From Leptospira ilyithenensis (GTDB lineage Bacteria; Spirochaetota; Leptospiria; Leptospirales; Leptospiraceae), in NCBI RefSeq assembly GCF_004771005.1, contig NZ_RQHV01000061.1, forward strand, positions 434,001 through 498,000: DNA of 64,000 nucleotides. Reading direction: 5' to 3'. This document shows positions 55,765-63,674 of the stretch, piece after piece (the first letter of the stretch is position 1; each line of letters opens with the position of its first letter). Under the pieces are notes generated by a model, which was not told the origin of the DNA, ran no database searches, and worked only from the letters and a program-made list of their open reading frames with translations. Made by a program: the position numbers and the translations under genes.

Positions 55765-56287
55765 GAAAGTAACGATGGCGCAATTTGAGGAACACTCTCA
55801 TAGGAAGAATTTATTTAGCGTAAGTAAGCTCAAATATGCAAAGGGAGACAGACCTGCGGTTGATTGTATCCTATGCGGTGTTAGAGACAAAGAAGAGATC
55901 GTTCCCAATCTATCCATTGCCAGTACGGAACTTTCCGTAGTTTCCGTTAATTTATATCCTTACAATCCGGGTCACATCATTATTTTTCCCAAAAGACATA
56001 TTCTTTCTTATACCGAACTCACGGAAGAAGAAGCTTTGGATATCCACAGATTGACCGTAAAGACCTTAAAAGTATTGGAAAGACAATGGAAGGTTCAAGG
56101 TTTTAACCTGGGTTATAATTTAGGAAAAAACAGCGGTGGTTCCATTCCTCATATCCATGAGCATATTGTACCAAGATTTCCCAATGAAGCGGGGTTTCTT
56201 GATGTATTTGCAAACACGAGGGTTGTTATTTACGAACCGTACGCAATGCTCGAAGAATTGAAAAAATTTTGGGATTTGGAAGCTTAA
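55763..56287 (+). CDS. HIT-family nucleotide hydrolase or phosphorylase
   Basis: A 174-residue histidine-triad protein. The family motif is [16 protein letters not shown] (HxHxH, with the catalytic His). CILCGV near residue 37 is a likely zinc-binding pair. The strands [20 protein letters not shown] and the C-terminal [19 protein letters not shown] resemble diadenosine tetraphosphate phosphorylase-like HIT proteins. Possible starts are ATG 55763, which overlaps the divergent rsmH ATG in CATG, and ATG 55775. It ends in a 4-base overlap with the convergent cheR gene. Confidence 0.92.
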   Translation: MKVTMAQFEEHSHRKNLFSVSKLKYAKGDRPAVDCILCGVRDKEEIVPNLSIASTELSVVSVNLYPYNPGHIIIFPKRHILSYTELTEEEALDIHRLTVKTLKVLERQWKVQGFNLGYNLGKNSGGSIPHIHEHIVPRFPNEAGFLDVFANTRVVIYEPYAMLEELKKFWDLEA

Positions 56288-57141
56288 TTCTTTTTCTGAT
56301 AAACTGTATGCCCTAAAAATTTAAACCGATCGGAAATTCCGAACATGGTTTCGGAATGACCTAGTACCAGAAATCCTAAAGGTTTCAACAATTCTTCAAA
56401 TTGAGAAAACAATACTTTTTGAGTTTGTTTGTCAAAATAAATCACTACATTTCTGCAAAATATCAAATCCAGTTTTTCTTTGAAAGGAAACGGGTGATGC
56501 AATAAATTGATTTGTTTGAATTCTATCAGATTTTTCAAATGAGGCTTTGCTTCGTAATAAACTTGATCGGCTTTGATATGTTTATTGAAGTGTTTTTGTT
56601 TCATTGCCTCACTAACAGGCTCAAGGCGATCTGCTTTGTAAAATCCGTCTTGGGCTGTGTTCAACACTTGGGTATCAATATCGGACGCGTAAATTTTTAA
56701 ATTCCAACCGGGTTTATTTGCAAAATATTCGTAGACTGTAATGGCAATGGAATACGGCTCTTCTCCGGTGGACGCGGCAGAACACCAAATACGCAGAGAT
56801 TTGTTTCCCAGAGTCTTGGACTGTTCTTCACATTCAGGGAAATACGTATTTTTTAAAAAATCAAAATGATGGTTTTCTCTGAAAAAGTCGGTTTTGTTTG
56901 TAGTGATCCGATTGATGAGTTCTTGCATCTCTTCACTTGCAAACTTGGGATCTTTTTTCAGTTTTAGAACATAATCTTCATAACTGGCAATATTGAGAGT
57001 GCGAAGCCTTGCATTCAGTCTGGATTGAACCATGATCTTTTTGTGAGGGGCGAGAAATATACCTGCTTGTTTGTAGACCAAATCTTTAATGAATTCAAAT
57101 TCCGGGTCACCGATTGTATTTAAAACTGCTCTAAAATCCAA
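56284..57141 (-). CDS. CheR-family chemoreceptor methyltransferase
   Basis: A 285-residue SAM-dependent protein methyltransferase that modifies glutamates of chemoreceptors. It has the N-terminal helical domain ([27 protein letters not shown]), then [14 protein letters not shown], the SAM motif [28 protein letters not shown], and [17 protein letters not shown]. It is complete. No other chemotaxis gene is in the window, so it may be an isolated member of a larger set. It converges on the HIT gene with a 4-base overlap and is divergent from mqnA. Confidence 0.94.
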   Translation of the reverse strand: MDFRAVLNTIGDPEFEFIKDLVYKQAGIFLAPHKKIMVQSRLNARLRTLNIASYEDYVLKLKKDPKFASEEMQELINRITTNKTDFFRENHHFDFLKNTYFPECEEQSKTLGNKSLRIWCSAASTGEEPYSIAITVYEYFANKPGWNLKIYASDIDTQVLNTAQDGFYKADRLEPVSEAMKQKHFNKHIKADQVYYEAKPHLKNLIEFKQINLLHHPFPFKEKLDLIFCRNVVIYFDKQTQKVLFSQFEELLKPLGFLVLGHSETMFGISDRFKFLGHTVYQKKN

Positions 57142-57211
57142 TGTATCCTCTCATTCATGTCATAGGTTTTCTTTACTCTGACAAGCTGTTTTTTTAATAT
57201 AGAAATGGACT

Positions 57212-57961
57212 ATGAAAATCGGAATTGTAAAACACCTAAATGCCCGTCCTCTTACTTATTTTTTTGAAAATCATCCTGATTATGAAATTGTTTCCGACAA
57301 TCCTAGCTTTCTGATTGAAGAACTGAAGGCGGGCAAGCTGGATTGTGCCCTTATTTCCTCGATTGAATGCGAAAGAAACAGTCAAAATCTTTCCTATTCC
57401 AAATCCGTGGGAGTTTGTGCCAGGGAAGTTGTACGTTCCATTCTGTACTTTGAAAACAAAAACGAACCGCTTCCTCCGAAAGAAATCCATACCGACAGCG
57501 GCTCCCGCACAAGCGTTGCACTACTTCAATGTATATTTCATCTTGTTTACGGTTTTACTCCCAAGGTGATTCCGACAGATGCCAAAGAAATCAATCTTTT
57601 TATGGAGAAAAACAAAGGATCTCATTTGTTATTCGGAGATCACGCTTTATTGCACAACGCTCCCGGAGATTATCAGATCTATGATTTGGCATCCTGGTGG
57701 AACCAGATTACGAAAACTAACTTTTGTTTTGCGTTTTGGGCTTATCCGAAGTCAAATCCGATTGAGGATTCGTTTTTTACAAACGCCTTGGAATACGGTT
57801 TGGAACATATAGAAGAGATCATTCATAAGGAAACAAGACTTCCTACTGCCATCGTTGACCGGTATTTACGGAAGGAACTGCATTATTATCCTGACAAGTT
57901 GAATTTGGACGGATTTCAACTGTACATCGATACTTGTAAAAAAATAGGAATTTTGAATTAA
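57212..57961 (+). CDS. mqnA: Chorismate dehydratase, futalosine menaquinone pathway
   Basis: A 249-residue protein of the MqnA family, which dehydrates chorismate to 3-[(1-carboxyvinyl)oxy]benzoate, first step of the futalosine route to menaquinone. MKIGIVKHLNARPLTYFF, ELKAGKLDCALISSIEC, SVGVCAREVVRSILYF and THTDSGSRTSVALL-like (IHTDSGSRTSVALLQCIF) are characteristic, with LLFGDHALL and YDLASWWNQITKTNFCFAFW later. No other mqn gene is near. TAATAT (57195-57200) upstream may be a -10 element, leaving a very short leader; no clear SD. Confidence 0.9.
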   Translation: MKIGIVKHLNARPLTYFFENHPDYEIVSDNPSFLIEELKAGKLDCALISSIECERNSQNLSYSKSVGVCAREVVRSILYFENKNEPLPPKEIHTDSGSRTSVALLQCIFHLVYGFTPKVIPTDAKEINLFMEKNKGSHLLFGDHALLHNAPGDYQIYDLASWWNQITKTNFCFAFWAYPKSNPIEDSFFTNALEYGLEHIEEIIHKETRLPTAIVDRYLRKELHYYPDKLNLDGFQLYIDTCKKIGILN

Positions 57962-57962
57962 A

Positions 57963-58604
57963 TTAATAAAAGCGGATTTTGTAATCCCAAGATTTTGCAT
58001 CTTGGTTTTCAATCGTATCTTGCAAAGGAAATGCATAAAGAACATTTCCAAGACCCACAAAACCCCGATTCGAACTGCATTCCGAATCTTTAGGAAAAAG
58101 AACCCTGAATTGGATTTTTCCTTCTTTTAACAGTCGTAAGGTTTCCGTGATGATCTTTTTTTCTCCGGCACTAGTATTCTGCACAATCGTATCTGTTAGG
58201 TTGGGGAATTCCCTTTTTACATTCAAGGACTTCCCTTTTGTTTTGATACTCAAGTTTCCGAGTAAAATCCCATCCAATAAACTAGGATCTTCGAAATCGA
58301 TTTTATAAGATATCTTTGCTTTTCTTTTGAAAAAAGGATCGGCATTTTCCGATTTTTCCAATTCGCGAAATGTGAAATCTCTAAGCTGCAAACTATTATT
58401 CGTTTTGGATTTCAGCTTTGCTTCGATGGACATTTTGTCCGAAGGAAGAAATTTGATAAGTGAGTCCATCGACTCTTTTTTCAGTGGAACGATATAAGAA
58501 ATTTCCACAGTTCCGGAACTGGATTTACGAAATAAAATGGTTTCTTCATATTCGAAACAACCGAATAAAGAGAGTAAAAATAAAGGAATTAAGAAGCGAA
58601 CCAC
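57963..58604 (-). CDS. Predicted lipoprotein downstream of amtB
   Basis: I start at GTG 58604, giving 213 residues with a lipoprotein signal MVRFLIPLFLLSLFGC (Cys16). A longer open frame runs upstream into amtB but has no signal at its start. The mature part is strand-rich: ETILFRKSSSGTVEISYIVP, then a Phe/Lys-rich region (KRKAKISYKIDFEDP) and KIQFRVLFPKD. The family is unknown; such strand-rich lipoproteins are common in these bacteria. An 8-bp hairpin lies 6 bases before the GTG, in the 38-base space after the amtB stop. Confidence 0.72.
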   Translation of the reverse strand: MVRFLIPLFLLSLFGCFEYEETILFRKSSSGTVEISYIVPLKKESMDSLIKFLPSDKMSIEAKLKSKTNNSLQLRDFTFRELEKSENADPFFKRKAKISYKIDFEDPSLLDGILLGNLSIKTKGKSLNVKREFPNLTDTIVQNTSAGEKKIITETLRLLKEGKIQFRVLFPKDSECSSNRGFVGLGNVLYAFPLQDTIENQDAKSWDYKIRFY

Positions 58605-58610
58605 AACTAT

Positions 58611-58631
58611 GGCTTCCCAGTTCGGGAAGCC
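58611..58631 (-). terminator. 8-bp hairpin between amtB and the lipoprotein gene
   Basis: GGCTTCCC (58611-58618) and GGGAAGCC (58624-58631) pair perfectly around a 5-base loop. On the minus-strand transcript it follows the amtB stop by 11 bases and ends 6 bases before the lipoprotein GTG. No U-run follows, so it may be a weak terminator, a transcript-stabilising stem, or a structure that hides the lipoprotein ribosome site (GGGAAG lies inside it). Confidence 0.6.
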
Positions 58632-58642
58632 AAGGTCAAGGA

Positions 58643-60070
58643 TTATTTGGAAACCGGGTAAGCTTCGTTTCCGTGTTCTAAAATATCCAATCCGACGAGT
58701 TCCTCCTCTTCTGAAACCCTTAAGCCAAGTGTATATTTGAAAATCAGAAAGATAAGAAGACTTGTTCCAAATGCCCAGGCAAACACAATACCGACTCCGA
58801 TTGCCTGAACAATCAATTGATTCCAGCCCCCACCGTAAAATAGGCCGGTATTGAGATTGAAGAGTCCGCAGGACAAAGTCCCCCAAACCCCGCAGATACC
58901 ATGAACGGAAACCGCGCCCACAGGATCATCGACTTTGATCTTGTCAAAGAATAGGACACTAAAAACAACAAGTATGCCCGCAACGGCACCGATGATCACG
59001 GCACTACCGATGGTAACTCCGTCGCAAGGTGCGGTGATTGCCACAAGTCCGGCAAGTCCACCGTTCAAAGTCAGACCAATGTCAGGCTTTTTAAACATAA
59101 GCCAGGTTGTAAACATTGCCCCTAAAGCCCCCGCAGATCCTGCCATATGGGTCACTACCGCAATCGCTGCAAAACTTCCCCCGTCTACGGAAGTAGTAGA
59201 ACCAGGGTTAAATCCGAACCAACCGATCCAAAGAATAAATACTCCGAGCGCCGCCATAGACATGTTATGCCCTAGAATCGGATATACCCTTCCGTCAGAT
59301 TGGTATTTTCCAAGTCGCGGCCCAAGCACGATCGCTCCTGCAAGCCCGGCCCATGCTCCCACACTGTGAACCACGGTGGATCCCGCAAAGTCCAGGAAAT
59401 TAACTCCTTCTTTGCCTGCCTCCGCGCCAAAATTGATTGTTTCTAAAAACCCGGGATTTCCAAAAAGTCCGCCCCACATCATGGAACCTGAAATCGGATA
59501 AATAAAACCTGTAATGAGAAAAGAGAAAATAATATAAATCGGAAATTTGGTTCTTTCTGCAAGTGCCCCCGATACAATCGTTGCCGCTGTAGCCGCGAAT
59601 GCCATCTGGAAAACGAAAAAAGTATATTTGGAAGGATCGAAACTTCCGTCGCTTGCACTTAACATGCTATCTGCGATAGCAGGGGTTCCCAAAACAAAAC
59701 TATCCCATATTTTAGGCCCGAACAAAAGGGAAAAACCAATCAGCCAAAATGCCATTGCACCGACAGTCATATCCGAAAAGTTTTTCATAAGGATGTTCAC
59801 TGTGTTTTTTGCACGAGTGAATCCCGCCTCTACATAAGCGAAGCCTGCTTGCATAAAGAAGACCAAAAAACCGGCAATACATGTCCATAACCAGTTTGTT
59901 TCATCTCTTAAAGTAGAAAGACCTGCTTTCAAACTGGCAAGTTCATCGGCCGTAGACACGGTTGTTTTTTCTTCTGCCGATGTTGGCACGGCTTCCGAAG
60001 AAACGGAAGACACAAGCACGATCGTTAAAAACAGAAGAATCAGTGTTTTTGAGATTCTTATCTTTGTCAT
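58643..60070 (-). CDS. amtB: Ammonium transporter
   Basis: A 475-residue Amt/MEP/Rh channel for ammonium. After a signal-like start (MTKIRISKTLILLFLTIVLV) and a polar stretch to about residue 50 come eleven membrane spans. Signatures are AGFAYVEAGFTRAKNTVNIL, DFAGSTVVHSVGAWAGLAGA (first of the twin His) and SVHGICGVWGTLSCGLF (second His). Amt genes usually neighbour glnK; here the gene begins 15 bases after a GAF-SpoIIE-TPR phosphatase gene and is followed by a lipoprotein gene. Confidence 0.96.
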   Translation of the reverse strand: MTKIRISKTLILLFLTIVLVSSVSSEAVPTSAEEKTTVSTADELASLKAGLSTLRDETNWLWTCIAGFLVFFMQAGFAYVEAGFTRAKNTVNILMKNFSDMTVGAMAFWLIGFSLLFGPKIWDSFVLGTPAIADSMLSASDGSFDPSKYTFFVFQMAFAATAATIVSGALAERTKFPIYIIFSFLITGFIYPISGSMMWGGLFGNPGFLETINFGAEAGKEGVNFLDFAGSTVVHSVGAWAGLAGAIVLGPRLGKYQSDGRVYPILGHNMSMAALGVFILWIGWFGFNPGSTTSVDGGSFAAIAVVTHMAGSAGALGAMFTTWLMFKKPDIGLTLNGGLAGLVAITAPCDGVTIGSAVIIGAVAGILVVFSVLFFDKIKVDDPVGAVSVHGICGVWGTLSCGLFNLNTGLFYGGGWNQLIVQAIGVGIVFAWAFGTSLLIFLIFKYTLGLRVSEEEELVGLDILEHGNEAYPVSK

Positions 60071-60085
60071 TGTTATTCCTTTTAC

Positions 60086-61906
60086 CTAACTGGCCTTTTG
60101 GGCAATCCCCTCTAACTTCACAAGAGAAGCTTTGAGCTCTGTATTTTGCGGCGTGTTTTTCACACCCTGTTGTAAAACTTTAATCGCTTTCGGTTTCGCA
60201 TTTTCTTTTAGATAACATTGCGCAAGTAAGATGCTTGCTTTTGCAAAAGAGTGATCGGAAGACAGTGCCATTTTCAGAGCTCTTTTGGCTTCCGAAATTT
60301 TGCCTGCCTTGTAATAGGCGCGTCCCATCATAAAATGAGAAGCCGCTGTTGTGTCCCCCGATGTTTTCAAATACTCTTCCAAATAGCGAATTGATTCCAG
60401 ATAATGTCCGTCACGGTAATTGATTTTACCCAAAAACATCAGCGTTTCTTTCAAAGACGGTTCTATCGAAAATGCTTTGGAGGCAAGTGCGTAAGCATCT
60501 TCCGATTTCAATTTTGCATTTGCCTGTTTCGCCATATGAATGTAATGCGAAGCCTCGGGAAGAGCATCATTACAATGGAGAAATAAATACGAAAGGTCGT
60601 CTCCGATCGGAGCCGGGCCTTGATATTCTTTGAAACGGTTTAGGAATTTCAAAGATAATGTTTTTAAATCGAATTTACCCTTTCCTTCTATGATCAGTTT
60701 TTCCCGTTCGTCATGCAGCCAGCTCAACAAACGTTCCACTCCTGCTTCCTCTTTTTCGGGATTTCTTTGTTCGCTGAATCCGTCCGATATCAAAAGCAGA
60801 AAATCACCGGGTTCCAAACGTCCTTGTTTTTCCTCATAATCAAGTTTGTTTACCGGAAGAATTCCCAAAGGAACTCCCTTTGTATCGTATTGTTCGAAAA
60901 TATCATCTGCAGCTTTGTAATGCAGCATTCTTTGGTGGCCGGCATTTACATAACCAAAACTATAATCACTGAAAATTCTAACTAAAAATGCAGTGAAATA
61001 AGTCGATTCCGGCAATTGTCCTCTGAGATTTTCACCTAACTCTTCCATGATTTCCGTGAGTCCGAGACCTGCGAGAACGGATCTTCTGAATTGGTGGTGA
61101 ATTGCCATAGTCACAAGGGCGGCAGGAATTCCATGACCGGAAACGTCGATATTCATTGCAGTTAAGGAATGTCCTTGTCTTACAATGTCCACCAAATCGC
61201 CGCTCACTTCCGCCATAGGTTCGTAATGGGTGGCAAAGTCTACGCCGTTCCAAGGACTTAAATCTTGCGGTAAAATCTGACTTTGTACATTTCTTCCCAT
61301 CTTCAAGTCCCATTCCAACTGGGTGAGGATGGCTGCCTCTCTGGCACGTGCGGTAACTAACCCCTCTATCAACCTAACGCTCGATAGAGCAAGAGCCAGT
61401 TGAGAGGTTAATGCTTCTAAAATTTCCAAATCATCCTGGATATAAAAGTTTTCCCGATTGCTTTCAACAGCCAGGCACCCCAATGACTCTTCTTTCTGCA
61501 TAATAGGAACACACATTACGGAACGGGTCTTTTCTCCCTCGTCGATAAAATCGGGAGAACGGGTCAGGTCGTTTACCAAAATGGAATTTCCAGATTGAAA
61601 TACCGTTCCGGAATAACCCTCACCGGCTTTTAAGTTTCTTCTGGGTGGTTCGGTCTCGACTACAAACTTAACAGGAACCAAAAATTCACCATCCCATAAC
61701 CGGAGTGTGGTATTATCTGATTCAAAAATCTCCTGACAAATGGAAATGACTTTGGAAAAAAGTTGATCTTCTTTGTCTGAGTTGGCAAATTCTTTGGAGA
61801 TATAGAGAAGGATGGAAATTTTATCTTTATCAGTTAAACCTCCGACGACCTTGTTTTGTCCTCGGAAGTTGACTAGCATACGTTTAGATACTTTAAAATC
61901 AACCAT
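60086..61906 (-). CDS. GAF-domain SpoIIE-type phosphatase with TPR tail
   Basis: A 606-residue cytoplasmic protein. A GAF domain covers about 30-185 (FVVETEPPRRNLKAGEGYSG, SVMCVPIMQKEESLGCLAVE). The SpoIIE/PP2C domain covers about 215-420: AEVSGDLVDIV, MNIDVSGHGIPAALVTMAI, GYVNAGHQRML and LLLISDGFSEQ hold the metal-binding Asp residues. The C-terminus (about 450-600) has four or five TPR-like repeats (FLGKINYRDGHYLESIRYLEEYL, MGRAYYKAGKISEAKRALK). It probably dephosphorylates a STAS protein in response to a small ligand bound by GAF. The gene is 15 bases upstream of amtB. Confidence 0.92.
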   Translation of the reverse strand: MVDFKVSKRMLVNFRGQNKVVGGLTDKDKISILLYISKEFANSDKEDQLFSKVISICQEIFESDNTTLRLWDGEFLVPVKFVVETEPPRRNLKAGEGYSGTVFQSGNSILVNDLTRSPDFIDEGEKTRSVMCVPIMQKEESLGCLAVESNRENFYIQDDLEILEALTSQLALALSSVRLIEGLVTARAREAAILTQLEWDLKMGRNVQSQILPQDLSPWNGVDFATHYEPMAEVSGDLVDIVRQGHSLTAMNIDVSGHGIPAALVTMAIHHQFRRSVLAGLGLTEIMEELGENLRGQLPESTYFTAFLVRIFSDYSFGYVNAGHQRMLHYKAADDIFEQYDTKGVPLGILPVNKLDYEEKQGRLEPGDFLLLISDGFSEQRNPEKEEAGVERLLSWLHDEREKLIIEGKGKFDLKTLSLKFLNRFKEYQGPAPIGDDLSYLFLHCNDALPEASHYIHMAKQANAKLKSEDAYALASKAFSIEPSLKETLMFLGKINYRDGHYLESIRYLEEYLKTSGDTTAASHFMMGRAYYKAGKISEAKRALKMALSSDHSFAKASILLAQCYLKENAKPKAIKVLQQGVKNTPQNTELKASLVKLEGIAQKAS

Positions 61907-61986
61907 AGGTGGTACCTTTATCTACTTTGATGCAAAAATCGTACCGACTAAGCAACTAGTTGAAAAAAGCCTATTTCTCACATATT

Positions 61987-62015
61987 TTTCTACAAACTGC
62001 CCAAATAATTGACAA
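61987..62015 (-). promoter_or_regulatory. Possible housekeeping promoter of the GAF-SpoIIE-TPR gene
   Basis: Read on the minus strand, TTGTCA (62015-62010) is followed after 17 bases by TAGAAA (61992-61987), a 5/6 and 4/6 match to the -35 and -10 consensus. It lies about 80 bases upstream of the phosphatase start, in the 157-base spacer to the outer-membrane protein gene. The spacer holds no other feature I can support. Confidence 0.35.
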
Positions 62016-62063
62016 GCAACATTCTTTGATTTTAGAAAATGGGCAATTTGCTTAGATAGTGAT

Positions 62064-63119
62064 CTATTTTATGTCTTCTTGTTTCTCGATTTCCGGTTCC
62101 CAAGCATGTGTAAATTGAAAACCTACCTTGGTTTCTCTTGCATAGGGAGAAATCATTCCTGTAAGTCCCGTTTGTTGAAGATACACCCCTCCCCAGAATC
62201 CATTTCCGAGTACGGAAGGTAAAATTTCTCCTGATGCTCCGATCGATGCACCTAAAGATTTATACAAAACTCCTTCCTCTGTAGGATAAGCAACCGACGT
62301 AATGCCTGTTAGGAGGCTGAGTTTGGGAAAAGGAAGATAACCGATCCCCAAACTTCCCGTATAGGAATCTCTTAACAAAAAAGGAGGTTTTTCTTCGATC
62401 CCGTTTTGAGAGAACATAGCTCTTTCCCAAAAAGTCCGAACCAATTCGCCGTAGAGAAAAAATTCAGAATTGATTTGGTATTGCGCTCCTACGGACATCC
62501 TTTCCGGCAATCTTTCCTTTAGTTTTTCAGAGCCGAGATAATTTTCAAAACGATACAATCCCGGAGATTCGGCGATCAAACCGAAATTCCATTTTCCAAG
62601 TATCAGTCCGGCGCTCACGGAAAGATTCCAGGAATATGAGCTGTAACCACCCGGACGATTGGACATGCTAGGCCCGAGGTTCACACCTAAATAAATGTAT
62701 TCCGTAAGTTCGTAACTTACGATTCCGCTGAGGGCATAGTTTTCCATTCGATTGTCCGCTTCAAAGAAACGATTGTAGATAGGTTTGAGCCGGACACCTA
62801 CACCCCATTTTTCTCCCAAACGATAAAATCCTCCTCCGCCCAAAAGAAAAGAGGATGAGCTTCCTCTGCTTTGCGAAGTCCCGATGTTTGCATCTACGGA
62901 ATTTGTTTTTGAATTCATTAGAAAGGAAGTATTGCCATGTAAATTGGACATTTGATGGCGAAGTCCCGCACCTACTGAAAATAAACCGGCGTTATATGCG
63001 GAAGATTCGCTGGATGTATAACCTGAAAATTGAGCGAGTAAAGAAAAATGGGAAAAACAAGATAAGATCAAAAATAAAAAAAGAAACAAATTGATTCTTT
63101 TTGAAACGGTGAAAATCAT
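62064..63119 (-). CDS. Outer-membrane beta-barrel protein
   Basis: A 351-residue exported protein. Its signal peptide runs INLFLFLFLILSCFSHFSLLAQ. The rest is a chain of amphipathic strands with aromatic ends (YEYIYLGVNLGPSMS-type pattern, WNFGLIAESPGLYRFEN, FFLYGELVRTFWERAMF, KVGFQFTHAW), fitting a 12-14-strand barrel of the FadL/OmpP1 or related kind, although no family signature is certain. It was not recognised as a known leptospiral porin. The gene stands alone and is divergent from the 63146 gene. Confidence 0.75.
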   Translation of the reverse strand: MIFTVSKRINLFLFLFLILSCFSHFSLLAQFSGYTSSESSAYNAGLFSVGAGLRHQMSNLHGNTSFLMNSKTNSVDANIGTSQSRGSSSSFLLGGGGFYRLGEKWGVGVRLKPIYNRFFEADNRMENYALSGIVSYELTEYIYLGVNLGPSMSNRPGGYSSYSWNLSVSAGLILGKWNFGLIAESPGLYRFENYLGSEKLKERLPERMSVGAQYQINSEFFLYGELVRTFWERAMFSQNGIEEKPPFLLRDSYTGSLGIGYLPFPKLSLLTGITSVAYPTEEGVLYKSLGASIGASGEILPSVLGNGFWGGVYLQQTGLTGMISPYARETKVGFQFTHAWEPEIEKQEDIK

Positions 63120-63145
63120 TTTACCGTCATCAAACCGACTATTTC

Positions 63146-63598
63146 ATGGAAAGAAAAGGGATTATTTTTCCGATGCCAGAGCCAATGTTCAAACAATTCC
63201 GTTCTCCACAAGGTTGGTATTCTCTACTTTATCCTGCCGATTGGGAATTTATGGTCGTGGAAGAAATTCCTGCCTTTTTTCGTGAAGACGGATCGGGAGC
63301 CCTCCAATTTTATGCATTCGAATCGAAGCAGGATCGTTTTGATTCAAGTCTGGAACTTAGCAATTATCTCAAAATTCATGAAATTGACTATGATGAAGAC
63401 AAAGTTGCCCATTTTGAAAATAATGAAGGTTCTTCCATACGTGCATGTGAATTTCAAAAAGAAGATCGCGTTTGGCTGGTTTATCTCATTGCAAATGACA
63501 AAAGAATGTTACTTGCCACATATAACTCGGATGAAGCCGTAGAGGACGATTTATTTCAAAACCTTTCTGACATCATTAGCTCAGTTCGTTTTCTATAA
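63146..63598 (+). CDS. Small protein, possible DUF3805-like
   Basis: A 150-residue cytoplasmic-looking protein. FRSPQGWYSLLYPADWEFMV resembles the start of small domains in which a signature Gly-Trp-(Ser/Phe) precedes a Trp-Glu strand (DUF3805 or PsbP-like fold). Further strands GALQFYAFES, VWLVYLIANDKRM and an amphipathic C-terminal helix (LFQNLSDIISSVRFL) follow. No signal peptide is seen; the alternative starts at ATG 63173 or 63185 would shorten it by 9 or 13 residues. Function unknown. Confidence 0.65.
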   Translation: MERKGIIFPMPEPMFKQFRSPQGWYSLLYPADWEFMVVEEIPAFFREDGSGALQFYAFESKQDRFDSSLELSNYLKIHEIDYDEDKVAHFENNEGSSIRACEFQKEDRVWLVYLIANDKRMLLATYNSDEAVEDDLFQNLSDIISSVRFL

Positions 63599-63674
63599 TT
63601 TTTTGTACTTTACAACTCTTTTTCTTTCGGAGATTCTTTTCCAGATTTTCTAACCATTATCTAGGGAGTTTTTC

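Noticed and set aside
58605..58886. Longer lipoprotein frame extending into amtB
   Set aside because: The added 94 residues overlap amtB on the same strand, have no signal peptide, and would bury the hydrophobic lipobox inside the protein.
62009..62040. TTGACA followed by TTAGAA on the plus strand
   Set aside because: No plus-strand gene lies downstream until 63146, beyond the barrel gene on the other strand; the minus-strand reading is more useful.
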